The position numbers and the translations under genes are program-made. Below, one piece after another: positions 27,831 through 39,125 of a stretch of DNA of 64,000 nt. Under the pieces are notes generated by a model that worked only from the letters and a program-made list of their open reading frames with translations, ran no database searches and was not told where the DNA came from. Source of the DNA: Taenia hydatigena (Eukaryota > Platyhelminthes > Cestoda > Cyclophyllidea > Taeniidae); assembly GCA_036345935.2 (NCBI GenBank), contig JADWOT020000002.1, forward strand, positions 8,738,655-8,802,654. Direction: 5' to 3'. The first letter of the stretch is position 1; each line of letters begins with the position of its first letter.

Positions 27831-29966
27831 AAGCGGGCTATTAGAAAACCTCCTTTTAGCTGCATGCGTCATTCACTACAGAGTGATTACATATTCCAAC
27901 CATGCAATTGGGAAAGAAATGGTACCACAGCCACCTATTACCAGGAAGTAGCGCGATGCGCTAACGACCAATTTCAAACTAACTTCCCTTTAAATTGAAG
28001 GAATATTTAGGCACCAGAGGAACCAACAACACTAATCAATCTAGAAAATATAAGCATAATCTGCCCCACTCAAAGTAGTGACAATGCATGGAATAGAGTT
28101 GTGACGGTAAGTGTCCAGACTTGTCAAAGTCATGGAGCATGTGCACTTCAAGTAATTTAAACGGGCGAACACCTAGAGGAATGCAATTCACTGCATGCAT
28201 CACCAGTAGGGATTCCTGCCACCTTACCGATGACCCAGCCCTGCAGCCAAACCATCCTATCAACCGAGGGCTTTCACTGCATCTTCATGGATGTATATCC
28301 CATTCCTTCGGAAAACAGGCTTCACTGAGTAGCAACGACTATTTCAAATAAGTCTGCCACCTTGCTGTAACCTGAAGCAACATTGAAGCACCCGCAAAAC
28401 ACGTTGACCAGTGTTCTAGAAGAACTACCAACGAAGGAATTATTTCAAGCGATAACAGAGTAAACCTTGTCTGGGTATGACCTAGAGTTGCGACAAAAAT
28501 TTCCAAACTGGGCAGAATCGAGTAGCATGTAAGATCCGAATATTATGCGCATCACCATCAAAGGAGTTCGGATGCCTAGAGTCGGACTCATTTCCCTTAT
28601 CGAGGGTTTCATCTCCTTCGTAGTGGATGCAGATTACATGTCTCTACGAAAAAGACATCACTGAGCCGTGAAGGAGGACTGCGATTAACCATATGCCCTC
28701 TTAACCAAAAAAACCTACAAACAGTTTTATATAATAAAGCTACATTTCCTACCTAAATACCGTAGTTTTGAGGTTCATGCCAAAATCTACTCGTGGATTG
28801 AAAATTAACTTCTTGGTCGTTCCAGTAGGTATATGGGCGATTCTGCCCCAATTCTTGGACGAAAATCGCCCAAAAAGAAAGCAATACATCTCCAACGAAA
28901 ACATTTGCGTCTAGCTACACATTTGAGGCAGAATTATCAAGGTGTCATTAACCTACGACTGGAGACTGCAACTGTTGATGGAAAGGGCGACACAAAAGCG
29001 GCCAACGAATGTCTGAAAAATGCCTTTAATTGCTACTCAAAGGGACCCACTAAGAGGCGAAATTCCGAATTCAGCGGACATTGCGCAGACAGCATAAGCC
29101 TATTTCGCTTTGAATATCTGGCCTAATAGGGGAGTACACTATCGATCGTAACATCCAAATAAACTCCTTTTGTTGTCCTAATGACCTAAACAGCCACCGA
29201 ATTGTGTAGTAAGGTATGTGTTAAGGAAGTTTGAAGGACAATAATTCGGCATTAGGCTACTAAGACTATGCCCAACCTCAAGCATTGCATTGTTTAAATA
29301 ATACTACTTCCTGCCCAAAAATCCAAAGCACGGTAACCCCACATCGACCTTATTGTTCTAGATGTACAGATTTTTGTAGCGGTTTCTTGCCAATGACAAG
29401 TTTGATCGAATAACCTACTAAAATTGAGAAAATGCAGAAGCACTCACGTCAATAAAACGGTGACTCCATAGTCCATTTAAACAAGACCAGGTGCAAATTA
29501 AGGAGGCAGACGATCAGTTTATGCACTCCAAACTGCGGACCCACACGTTTGCTCTGCCCGAGGGATTGCTATGTCACCATAATGAGTGCCATTGATAGAG
29601 AACGCAACATTATTAAGAAGTGCCAAACTCTCTAGACACGACGCTTCAGTCTCCATGGGGTTCCCTGAAGTCCAGACAATATCTCGTGAATGACGATTAG
29701 GAAACGGCGCAAGCGCCAACTCCCGCTGAAAATATAGGATTCTTGGTATTTCAGAGCAATCCAGTAGACTGGCTGTGGTTCATTTGGGCTTGGCAGTTAT
29801 GAACATATTCCAGAACACTACATGAATAGGTATATGGATGAAATTTGTCCCCAAGTTGCAAGAGAGCGCCGCATAAGCAAAAAGTACGTACATGAAAATT
29901 CACAACGAAAAATGCGGAATGACCCACCTATGGCCTCAAAAGTTGAACGTGGCCTCTTCATTTCCC

Positions 29967-30025
29967 GCTATAATATAAGCGAAATAAGATATGTTAAATG
30001 TAACTTATTTCGCTATAATATAAGC
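29967..30025. repeat. Local hairpin with 14 bp direct repeats, unit 1 only
   Basis: GCTATAATATAAGC occurs at 29967-29980 and again at 30012-30025. Between them GCGAAATAAG (29979-29988) is the exact reverse complement of CTTATTTCGC (30004-30013). In unit 2 the corresponding place (about 37155-37290) has only the right-hand copy. A different ~110 bases replace the left one. The arrangement looks like a template-switch scar. Confidence 0.6.
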
Positions 30026-30929
30026 AATTGGTCAGTTGGAAAATCTGCCGCAGCAGAGGAAAGTGAACAAGTAGGCTAGTTAGTCATGTAACATGACCAT
30101 GACCTCAAAAGCTAGTGCGATCTAACCTATGAAGTTGCAAAACCAAAAAAAAGGAAATTATGAGATGATAACTTTTGGAAGTTCTATATGTTGCATTTGT
30201 TTCGCTTGATTTATTGACATTTTTAATGCCGATTTTTACTTATTTATTATGCAATGATGGGAAATCGATGCTAGTTTCTAGACTTTGTCAAAAACTAGCC
30301 CTCACTATACACGTTCATTTTCGTTTATACATCATATTTGCATGTATAAATGCGCAATTTTGTGCGAAAGGGTGCTACTTCTGCATAATTAAATGTAAAA
30401 TCGCTAAGTAATAATTCAGAACATTTTTTCAAATACGTAAACTTAATTCGATAGCCCGCAGTCGGAAGCAATGTTTAAACTAGATAATTAGTTTTGCATT
30501 CTATGCTGGGTTTTTACCATATACATGTCATCCTGGTGTAGTGGATTCTTCCTTACCTTTAATAACATCGGGATTTCGACATGAGGCACCGACGAATGCG
30601 CATTTCATGCAGGAGACTTTGTACTGCTCAAGCAATCTTACATTTTAAACTGTAAAGTTACGAAAATTCTATTGCTTGATATAATGAACCTTATACCTTT
30701 CCATACTTTATAGTCAAATTTGTTGCTCCAATTTAAATACATCTCTTACAACAAAATGCTTTAAGTTGCAACATGCAGACACTTATGCCAATTTTAATGG
30801 TAAAAATCTTATAAACGATATACTTCCCGGATAGGAGTTGGTTGACGTTAGCAATAGGTGGATGTAAACCTGGAACGCCGACACGCAAAATGGAGACGCT
30901 AAACCACGTGAAGAGGTGTGCCAACTCTG

Positions 30930-31133
30930 TTATCTCCAATTTCTTCGGAGGGCACATACTTCGCCTAGACTGTACCGCTCGTGCGGGCGTTTCAACGATT
31001 TGCGATCGCTGGCGGGTCTTCACTGAGAGCGCTAAAAATCTGCCGTGTGCTGTGGTGTTGCAATCCCTGCACTCTTGACTTAGTTGGCAGAAAGGTCCAA
31101 ATGTCAGTGGTAATGAAGAACGTCCTCATAAGA
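30930..31133 (+). pseudogene. S4-like coding remnant in unit 1, with stop
   Basis: Homologous to 38848-39063 in unit 2. The frame encoding RALKICRVL keeps the Arg/Lys-every-third pattern, but the last Arg of the run is Trp here. A TAG interrupts the frame near 30967. The segment ends at a good donor-like AGA|GTAAGT at 31133/31134. It is either a broken exon or a chance frame. Confidence 0.2.
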
Positions 31134-31195
31134 GTAAGTTAATCCGCGTGGCAAAAGGCCCTAATTATATACAATTCATTTTTCATATGTCTACT

Positions 31196-33011
31196 ATGGT
31201 GCTCATTGTCATCTAATCATGCCTTTGACTGAATCAACGTATTTGAGTCATAGACCATGTCACATGTTTTCGTCTTTCTTTCAAAGGAATAGCTGGCTTG
31301 CCTTAGCCTGTTACTTGCATTGTTCCACCCAAACCGAGAAGGTTGGTGTATGGCATGGTTTGGTGTGTGAGTGTGTGTGCTTTTAGGGAATCATGCTTGG
31401 GACAATTTGGCAGGGTGTTTGTGTCACAGTATTCTGGAGCTGCTGTTTTCGGATTAAGCTTGCTGCTTGATTGTGAGTGAGATACAGCGGCCTACGGCAC
31501 AGCTTTCTTGAATGTTTACAGTAAAACAGAGGTGCCTGTATTTTTAATGATCAAAAGAAGGTTCCTGGGGCAATCGCCTCCTGGCTACTTAAGTAAAGTG
31601 CTCATTGGCGATGTGATGTTGCGATGATGACTTTGAAAGCAAAGCAATGATCACCATGGCCTCCTTACTTTTTCTGGTGCAGTGATGTAGTAGCTCTGGC
31701 GTGATCATCGCCTTTCCTTTGGTTGTAGCAGTAATTAGCATTGAAATTTTCCTGCTCATTGTTAAGAGTTGATTGAGAGGTCGTGGGACCAAAGATGTAG
31801 GCCTTGACTTGATGAATCCTAAAGACAGATAAGGGTGCGTAACTTTGTTACCTCCTTTCATTTAGGTCCATTTTACATATATCATACAATTACATTGGGT
31901 TTCCATGCTAAGTTTTTAATAAATTACCGAAGTGCGCGACTCAATAACGTTTCTGCAGTGCCTTATCTAGTTTTATCCTATATAGAATCGTTTCCACTTC
32001 ATAGTGCAGGAAATGGAAATCGTTGAATTCAGTGTTTCTTTTAATGGTGTCTCAAGTACCAGTTCGGGCTTTTGCGCACGTTTAGTGCTCTAAGATGCAT
32101 GTGCTAATTATTGAAAATACCCTGCAATCAGTATAAAGTGTTTCGATGCTGAACGGACGTTGATATTGAAAGAAACGAATCATACTGCTAACTCCTTTTG
32201 TTCTCCAACCACCGTTAAGGCGCATTTATCAATCTTCTAGTAAATGCATTCTAGCTAAACGAAAATTATTTAATCTGTAATGGCTTGCATAGACCGTGCA
32301 ACTGCATTTGTTACTGGAACCCTTTGCCAGTCTCTCTTCCTGCTTTCCAATCATTTTCGGCTCGACGGCGGTCTACCAAGTCACTTCGATGATCACAGAC
32401 GTCGAAACTATCGAGAAGGGAGGTGACAGAAGTTTGGCCGAGACATCATCATCGAAGAAAGTGAGGGCGGTGTCTAGAGCGAATGCTCTTCTGCGGTCAC
32501 TGTTATCACTATCCTGGGATTTCATTCATGGGAAATCGCACAGTGCTACTAGAAAAACGAAGACTGCCCAGCAGTGCTTTCTGATGCCCAAAGCTAGAGG
32601 TCTCACTTGGCATACTGCGGCACTTTTGGCGACAAGGCCCAACCAGCTGCTCTCTTCTCCCTTTCAGCCTGCATGTAGACGTGTTTGTGTGATGTGCTCG
32701 TGTATTTGCAGATCAAAATCTGTCTATCTGAGCCTCGGTTCCCAATTTGCCGATGGGAAACACAGCTGGAACGAAACTGTTGGGTGAGTAGTGGGGGCTT
32801 GGCAGCCACAGGTCTTTTACCTTTGTAAAGTGGATGGTGGCTATTGTAAAGTAGACACCTGAAGAGTCAACATTTGTGGGTTTTGATTCTAGCCGTTGTT
32901 GAAATATATGCATGCATTGGCTTGGTAGAGTAAGTGTTCGCTTAACAAAGAATTTGATATGTGGGAATTTCATAGACTGTTAACGGACCTTTCTGCATCT
33001 AGAAATAAAAT
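31196..33011 (+). repeat. Element R, copy 3
   Basis: Third copy of the diverged repeat, at the end of tandem unit 1 and cut by the N gap. It is close to the copy at 39126-40942 and distant from the arm copies. It contains the longest ORF in the window (32296-32787), discussed separately. Confidence 0.75.
32296..32787 (+). other. 163-codon ORF in element R, coding status doubtful
   Basis: This is the longest uninterrupted frame in the window, apart from frames crossing gaps. It is Ser/Lys/Arg-rich with two short Cys-containing stretches, and matches no family that I recognise. Near its end, TTGG|GTGAGT at about 32783 would be a good splice donor. Against coding: the tandem copy (40271-40717) has an in-frame TAG at about 40502, and the arm copy is stopped and shifted, although a segment around Ile-Glu-Lys-Gly is partly conserved. 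Most likely a chance or decaying frame. Confidence 0.25.
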
Positions 33012-33111
33012 NNNNNNNNNNNNNNNNNNNNNNNNNNNNNNNNNNNNNNNNNNNNNNNNNNNNNNNNNNNNNNNNNNNNNNNNNNNNNNNNNNNNNNNNN
33101 NNNNNNNNNNN
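33012..33111. other. Assembly gap (100 N) between tandem units
   Basis: Exactly 100 N, placed at the junction of the two directly repeated units. The true junction and copy number are not resolved. Confidence 0.99.
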
Positions 33112-34666
33112 TCCCCCATATCACACAAATCCACTGCCTGGATTCGTCTGTGTTGCAGCCGACCGTAAGAGTGACTCATTTGTAAGCCTCAGGACAATCA
33201 CCACTCACTGGACCTCATGAGGTACAGATGGTAGTTAGGCGGTCGCCTAACGAAAATGGAGCTATGGATTGATCAGTCTGTCGGTCGGTGGGGCAAAGCA
33301 ATGGCGTTTAATTATTTCATAGTAAGTTATACGCACCCTTGCCTGATCACTAGCTATTCATCTGTTCGCATTCCATACCCTCTTTGGTAGTTTTAATGTT
33401 ATAGTCGGAATTAATAGCACGGTAAAGCTTTCATTTAGTATGTTGGTGACACTATCTCTCCTTTCTGGTTGAGGAGCAGGTGTAGTTATGGCATGTGGCT
33501 CAAGAGCTACAAACTCCAATGCAAGGGAGCACTTGCGAATGACAAAATGGGAATAATTAGTGCTGAACAAAATATAATTTAAAGAAGCCTTTCGGAATAG
33601 GAAGTGAAGACGCCACCACTCAAGGGTGGTCAAATCTAGTGCGAGTAAGGTGAAATATGATTGCTATTTTTCACACTTAAATGCTGAAACTTACAAACAA
33701 GGCTAGGAGAGAAACTAGCACAGCATGGCAAAAAATTCCAGGGAATGGTTGGAATGCGCGCAAGCGTAGACTCACACAAACGGGTATTTTATAATAAATA
33801 TGATCAAACTCGGTCGCCTTTTCGTCTCCATTGATTTAAGAGATCGTGACAGCTGCACTTTACCAATGAGCTCAAGGTCGAAAAAGGGTGGAAATATGCA
33901 AGTATGCTGCAAAAATTGTCAACAAGTTCAGATGCCGTCTGCTTGCCAAAAGGAGACAATTCATTTGTGCAAAAATACACATGCCAGGTCAAAACCGCGT
34001 TTTATCATGTTGTTTGAACATGAAGCATTAGATATTTTAGTGTATTCCAATCACTCAAAAAGGTGCGTTCTCGCACTCTACTAAAACGTCAATCAAGTAG
34101 CATGCTCATTTCTCTGGAGCTCTGTGTGTCACCATATTTACCCATAAATAAATTTGCCAAAGTCGTTTAGAAAATTAATAAGGAGACTCTCAAAAGCAGA
34201 TTTAGCGGAACCAACCTCCTTGGTTTGCTTCAAATTGCAGAGTGCGTGGGACGCATACGATTGCTCGCATCCATGCAACATGTAACAAGTAAATGCGTTG
34301 GTATATCAAAACGGCAACACGGCTTTCTTTCTGACACTATGCTTGAGCCCGAATAACGTATAGGTTTAGGGAACACGATACAAACAAAGCAAGCACGGCT
34401 TCTAAATTTCCACCTCGACTTCCGAATTTGAAATAAAATTGGCTTTTGCATCTTACCGTTAAGCAAACACATTACCACCTTGTTCGCAATAAATTGGAGA
34501 CTACCTTGCACTTAACGCATGCTAATCAGCAATGACTATCGAGTCCTGACTATCTAAGGGGACTCGACACTATGCTTCTTCTGAAACGATCATGAGTAGT
34601 CAGTGGGCTGGACAAACACCTCCCTAAATGAGTGAAACGTAACAAGCCTCAAGGCCTCAAATATAA

Positions 34667-35017
34667 TATTTCGTATGGCATGCTGCCAAACTTGGCAATG
34701 GAAAGGGATGGAAGACTGAAAGGAAGGAGAGAAAATTGTAGGAGGAGAGAGGGGAGAGGCAGAAATACGCCACCTCGCACTCATTCCTCGTACTCGTTTT
34801 ATTCCCACTACTCCAAAAGTAGGTCAGCAACTTGCCAGGCATCAGACCATCACGTTCAGAACATATCAAAAGCTGGAAGACAAGAGCAGGACAGGCACAG
34901 AAGTGGCGCAGGTAAGGTTAAGTTTTTGGTTCTAGAAGCAAAACGCATGGTAAAATAAGGATTTGCAAGCTAGTCTCATTTAAAAGGAGGATAGATTGTG
35001 ATTGTGACGAATTCGCT
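34667..35017 (+). repeat. ~350 bp dispersed repeat, copy 2
   Basis: Tandem-unit partner of 27480-27830 with only scattered differences. It is related at lower similarity to 48480-48800 and 49945-50260. Confidence 0.6.
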
Positions 35018-38000
35018 AAGCGGGCTATTAGAAAACCTCCTTTTAGTTGCATGCGTCATTCACTACAGAGTGATTACATATTCCAACCATACAATTGGGA
35101 AAGAAATGGTACCATAGCCACCTATTACCAGGAAGTAGCGTGATGCGCTAACGACCAATTTCAAACTAACTTCCCTTTAAATTGAAGGAATATTTAGGCA
35201 CCAGAGGAACCAACAACACTAATCAATCTAGAAAATATAAGCATAATCTGTCCCACTCAAAGTAGTGACAATGCATGGAATAGAGTTGTGACGGTAAGTG
35301 CCCAGACTTGTCAAAGTCATGGAGCATGTGCACTTCAAGTAATTTAAACGGGCGAACACCTAGAGGAATGCAATTCACTGCGTGCATCACCAGTAGGAAT
35401 TCCTGCCACCTTACCGATGACCCAGCCCTGCAGCCAAACCATCCTATCAACCGAGGGCTTTCACTGCATCTTCATGGATGTATATCCCATTCCTTCGGAA
35501 AACAGGCTTCACTGAGTAGCAACGACTATTTCAAATAAGTCTGCCACCTTGATGTAACCTGAAGCAACATTGAAGCACCCGCAAAATACGTTGACCAGTG
35601 TTCTAGAATAATTGCCAAGGAAAGAATTAGTTCAAGCGATAACAGAGTAAACCTTGTCTGGGCATGACCTAGAGCTGCGACAAAAATTTCCAAACTGGGC
35701 AGAACCGAGTAGCATGTAAGATCCGAATATTATGCGCATCACCATCAAAGGAGTTCGGATGCCTACAGTCGGACTCATTTCCCTTATCGAGGGTTTCGTC
35801 TCCTTCGTAGTGGATGCAGATTACATGTCTCTACGAAAAAGACATCACTGAGCCGTGAAGGAGGACTGCGATTAACCATGTGCCCTTTTAACCAAAAAAA
35901 CCTACGAACAGTTTTATATAATAAAGCTACATTTCCTACCCAATTACCATAGTTTTGAGGTTCATGCCAAAATCTACTCGTGGATTGAAAATTAACTTCT
36001 TGGTCGTTCCAGTAGGTATATGGGCGATTCTGCCCCAATTCTTGGGCGAAAATCGCCCAAAAAGAAAGCAATACATCTCCAACGAAAACATTCGCGTCTA
36101 GCTACACTTTTGAGGCAGAATTATCAAGGTGTCATTAACCTACGGCTGGAGACTGCAACTGTTGATGGAAAGGGCGACACAAAAGCGGCCAACGAATGTC
36201 TAAAAATGCCTTTAATTGCTACTCAAAGGGACCCACTAAAAGGCGAAATTCCGAATTCAGCGGACATTGCGCAGACAGCGTAAGCCTATTTCGCTTTGAA
36301 TATCTGGCCTAATGAAGGAGTACACTAACGATCGTAGCATCCAAATAAACTCCTTTTGTTGTCCTATTGACCTAAACAGCCATCGAATTGTGCAGTAAGG
36401 GACGTGTTAAGGAAGTTTGAAGAACAATAATTCGGCATTAGGCTACTAAGATTATGCCCAACCTCAAGCATTGCATTGTTTAAATAATAATACTTCCTGC
36501 TCAAAAATCCAAAGCACGGTAACCCCACATCGGCTTTATTGTTTTGGATGCACAGATTTTTGTAGCGGTTTCTTGACAATGACAACTTTGATCGAATAAA
36601 CTACTGAAATTGAGAAAATGCAGAAGCACTTACGTCAACAAAACGGTGAATCCATAGCCCATTTAAACAAGACCAGGTGCAAATTAAGGAGGCAGACGAT
36701 CAGTTTATGCACTCCAAACTGCGGACCCGCACGCTTTCTCCGGCCGAGGGATCGCTATGTCACCATAATGAATGCCATTGATAGAGAACGTAACATTATT
36801 AAGAAGTGACAAACTCTCTAGTCACGATGCTTCAGTCTTCATGGAGTTCTCTGAAGTCCGGACAATATCTCGTGAATGACGATTAGGAAACGGCGCAAGC
36901 GCCAACTCCCGCTGAAAATATAGGTCCCTTGGTATTTCAGAGCCATCCAGTAGACTGGCTGTGGTTCATTTGGGCTTGGCAGTTATGAACATATTCCAGA
37001 ACACTACATAAATATGTAGATGGGTGAAATTTGTCCCCACGTTGCAAGAGAGCGCCGCATAGGCAAAAAGTACGTACATGAAAATTCGCAACGAAAAATG
37101 CGGAATGACTCACCTATGGCCTCATAAGTTGAATGTGGCCTCTTCATTTCCCGCATTAACCTCTTAGCCCCTGTTCATATTGTAGGCCAGGAAACAGGCA
37201 AATCTGCAATTCATTTCCATCGTCAGCCGAACTGGCGAAAAGCAGCCCGTGTTTAATAATTTAATGTAACTTATTTCGCCATAATATAAGCAATTGGTCA
37301 GTTGGAAAATCTGCCGTAGCAGAGGAAAGTGAACGAGTAGGCTAGTTAGGCATGTAACATGTCCATGACCTTAAAAGCTAGTGCGATCTAACCTATGAAG
37401 TTGCAACGCCAAAAAAATGAAATTATGAGATGATAACTTTTGGAAGTTCTATATGTTGCATTTGTTTCGCTTGATTTATTGACATTTTTAATGCTGATTT
37501 TCACTTATTTATAATGCAATGATGGAAAATCGATGCTATTTTCTAGTCTTTGTCAAAAACTAGCCCTCACTATACACGTTCATTTTCGTTTGTAATCATA
37601 TCCGCATGTATAAATGCGCAATTTTGTGCAAAGTGGTGCTAATTCTGCACAACTAAATGTAAAATCGCCAAGTAATAATTCAGGACATTTTTTTCAAAGC
37701 CGTAAGCTTAATTCGATAGCCCGCAATCGGATGCAATGTTTTAAGTAGATAATTAGTTTTGCATTTTCTGTTGGGTTTTTACTATATACATGTCATCCCG
37801 GTGTAGTGGAATCCTCCTTACCTCTACTAACATCGGGATTTCGACTTGAGGCACCGACGAATGCGCATTTCATGCAGGACACTTTGTACTGCTCAGGCAA
37901 TCTTACATTTTAAGTTGTAAAATTACGAAAATTCTATTGTTGGATATAATGAACCTTATACCTTTCCATATCTTATAGTCAAATTTGTTGCTCTAATTTA

Positions 38001-38089
38001 AATACATCTCTTGGAACAAAATGCTTTAAGTTGCAACATGTAGAGACTTACGCCAATTTTAATGGTAAAAAAATCTTATAAACGATTTG

Positions 38090-38755
38090 TGCTTGCCTAA
38101 TTCTTACAGAAATCAACGAATTTCTGAATTTAAGCGCGTCAATTTTTCGATTTCAAGGTCATTGGGTTCAGTATATTCTCTGTCGGTATGGTATTCGCTG
38201 TGGTATGCGATGACGGTTGGATTTCTATCAGATAGGCTGTGCATAATGCCACCGGCATTTTAAAGAATTGCTTAAGAGCAATTTCGCCGAAATTTGATTC
38301 AGCTATTGCTCCTCACTCTTCTCAGGTAGGAATGGTATCTGGTTTCTGAGTCGTCTTGATGTTCTCGTATCTCGATGGACCCCGCTTAAGTGCTATGCTA
38401 GGGAACTTGCCACTTCTCCTTTCCTGGCGTGTTTAATATTGTGTTGTCAATGCTGTGCTATCCAAGTTGCTATATTGTCTATTTTAGTGGGGCAAAATGT
38501 GCTCATTGCACACGGCAAAGGATTCGAGTGTGTTCTTCTGCAATGGTGAACTATGTCGCCCCTCAGGTGCACTTTGAATTAACCCAAATCGAGGTAGTGA
38601 CGATTTGGCTTTGGAAGAGTCGTCCACATGCAGTCTACGCCGCCCTCAGATTAAGTGTTGATCTGTCCATCTGACTGGTAGGGTCATCTCAGACCCTCGC
38701 CACAATGGCGATTACATATCTACGTTTCCTTCGCTATGAAAGATGGGATACACTT
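38090..38755 (+). other. ~665 bp block present only in tandem unit 2
   Basis: Unit 1 runs directly from ...CTTATAAACGAT into ...ACTTCC.GGATAGGAG (30810-30838). Unit 2 has about 665 extra bases between these points. The block has no clear terminal repeats or target-site duplication, and only one short ORF (38429-38674) that I cannot assign. It is either an insertion in unit 2 or a deletion in unit 1. Confidence 0.7.
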
Positions 38756-38847
38756 CCTGGATAGGAGTTGGTTGCCGCTAGCAATAGGAGGATGTAAACC
38801 TGGAACGCCGACACTCAAAATGGAGACGCTAAACCACGTGAAGAGGT

Positions 38848-39063
38848 GTGCCAACTCTGTTAGCTCCAATTTCTTCGGAGGGCACATACTTCGCCGAGAC
38901 TGTACCGCTCGTGCGGGCGTTTCAACGATTTGCGATCGCTGGCGGGTCTTCACTGAGAGCGCTAAAAATCTGCCGTGTGCTGCGGTGTTGCAATCCCTGC
39001 ACTCTTGACTTAGTTGGCAGAAAGGTCCAAATGTCAGTGGTAATGAAGATCGTCCTCATAAGA
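38848..39063 (+). other. Possible exon with voltage-sensor-like S4 pattern
   Basis: The frame reads SSLRALKICRVLRCCNP, with basic residues at every third position (Arg-x-x-Lys-x-x-Arg-x-x-Arg) amid hydrophobic residues. This is the hallmark of S4 segments in voltage-gated channels. A hydrophobic stretch (MSVVMKIVLI) follows, and then a donor-like AGA|GTAAGT at 39063/39064. There is no convincing upstream acceptor and no S1-S3 or pore segment nearby. The unit 1 copy has a stop. A chance match is quite possible. Confidence 0.22.
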
Positions 39064-39125
39064 GTAAGTTGAATTGCGTGGCTAAAGGCCCTAATTACAT
39101 ACAATTCGTTTTTCATGTGTCTACT

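Larger units (their letters stand above)
25922..33011 (+). repeat. Tandem duplication unit 1 (~7.1 kb)
   Basis: Directly repeated at 33112-40942. The offset between copies is about 7187 up to ~29960, about 7265 to ~30800, and about 7930 after that. So unit 2 is longer by two blocks (roughly 80 net and 665 bases). The copies differ by scattered substitutions of a few percent. Unit 1 is cut off on the right by the N gap, and its left end is shared with the right arm of the large inverted repeat. I recognise no intact gene. Short ORFs that look paired between the units are shifted or stopped in one copy. Confidence 0.93.

Noticed and set aside
27798..27858. 10 bp inverted match TAAAAGGAGG / CCTCCTTTTA as a terminator or riboswitch-like hairpin
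   Set aside because: Eukaryotic context and no adjacent gene. Short inverted matches like this are expected by chance in a window this size.
28833..29126. 97-codon basic ORF repeated at 36020-36283
   Set aside because: A one-base indel between the tandem copies changes the C-terminal half, with no sign of frame conservation.
30530..30600. tRNA-like TGGTGTAGTGGATT stretch
   Set aside because: It recalls a D-arm, but no matching T-arm, anticodon stem or acceptor stem pairing could be drawn.
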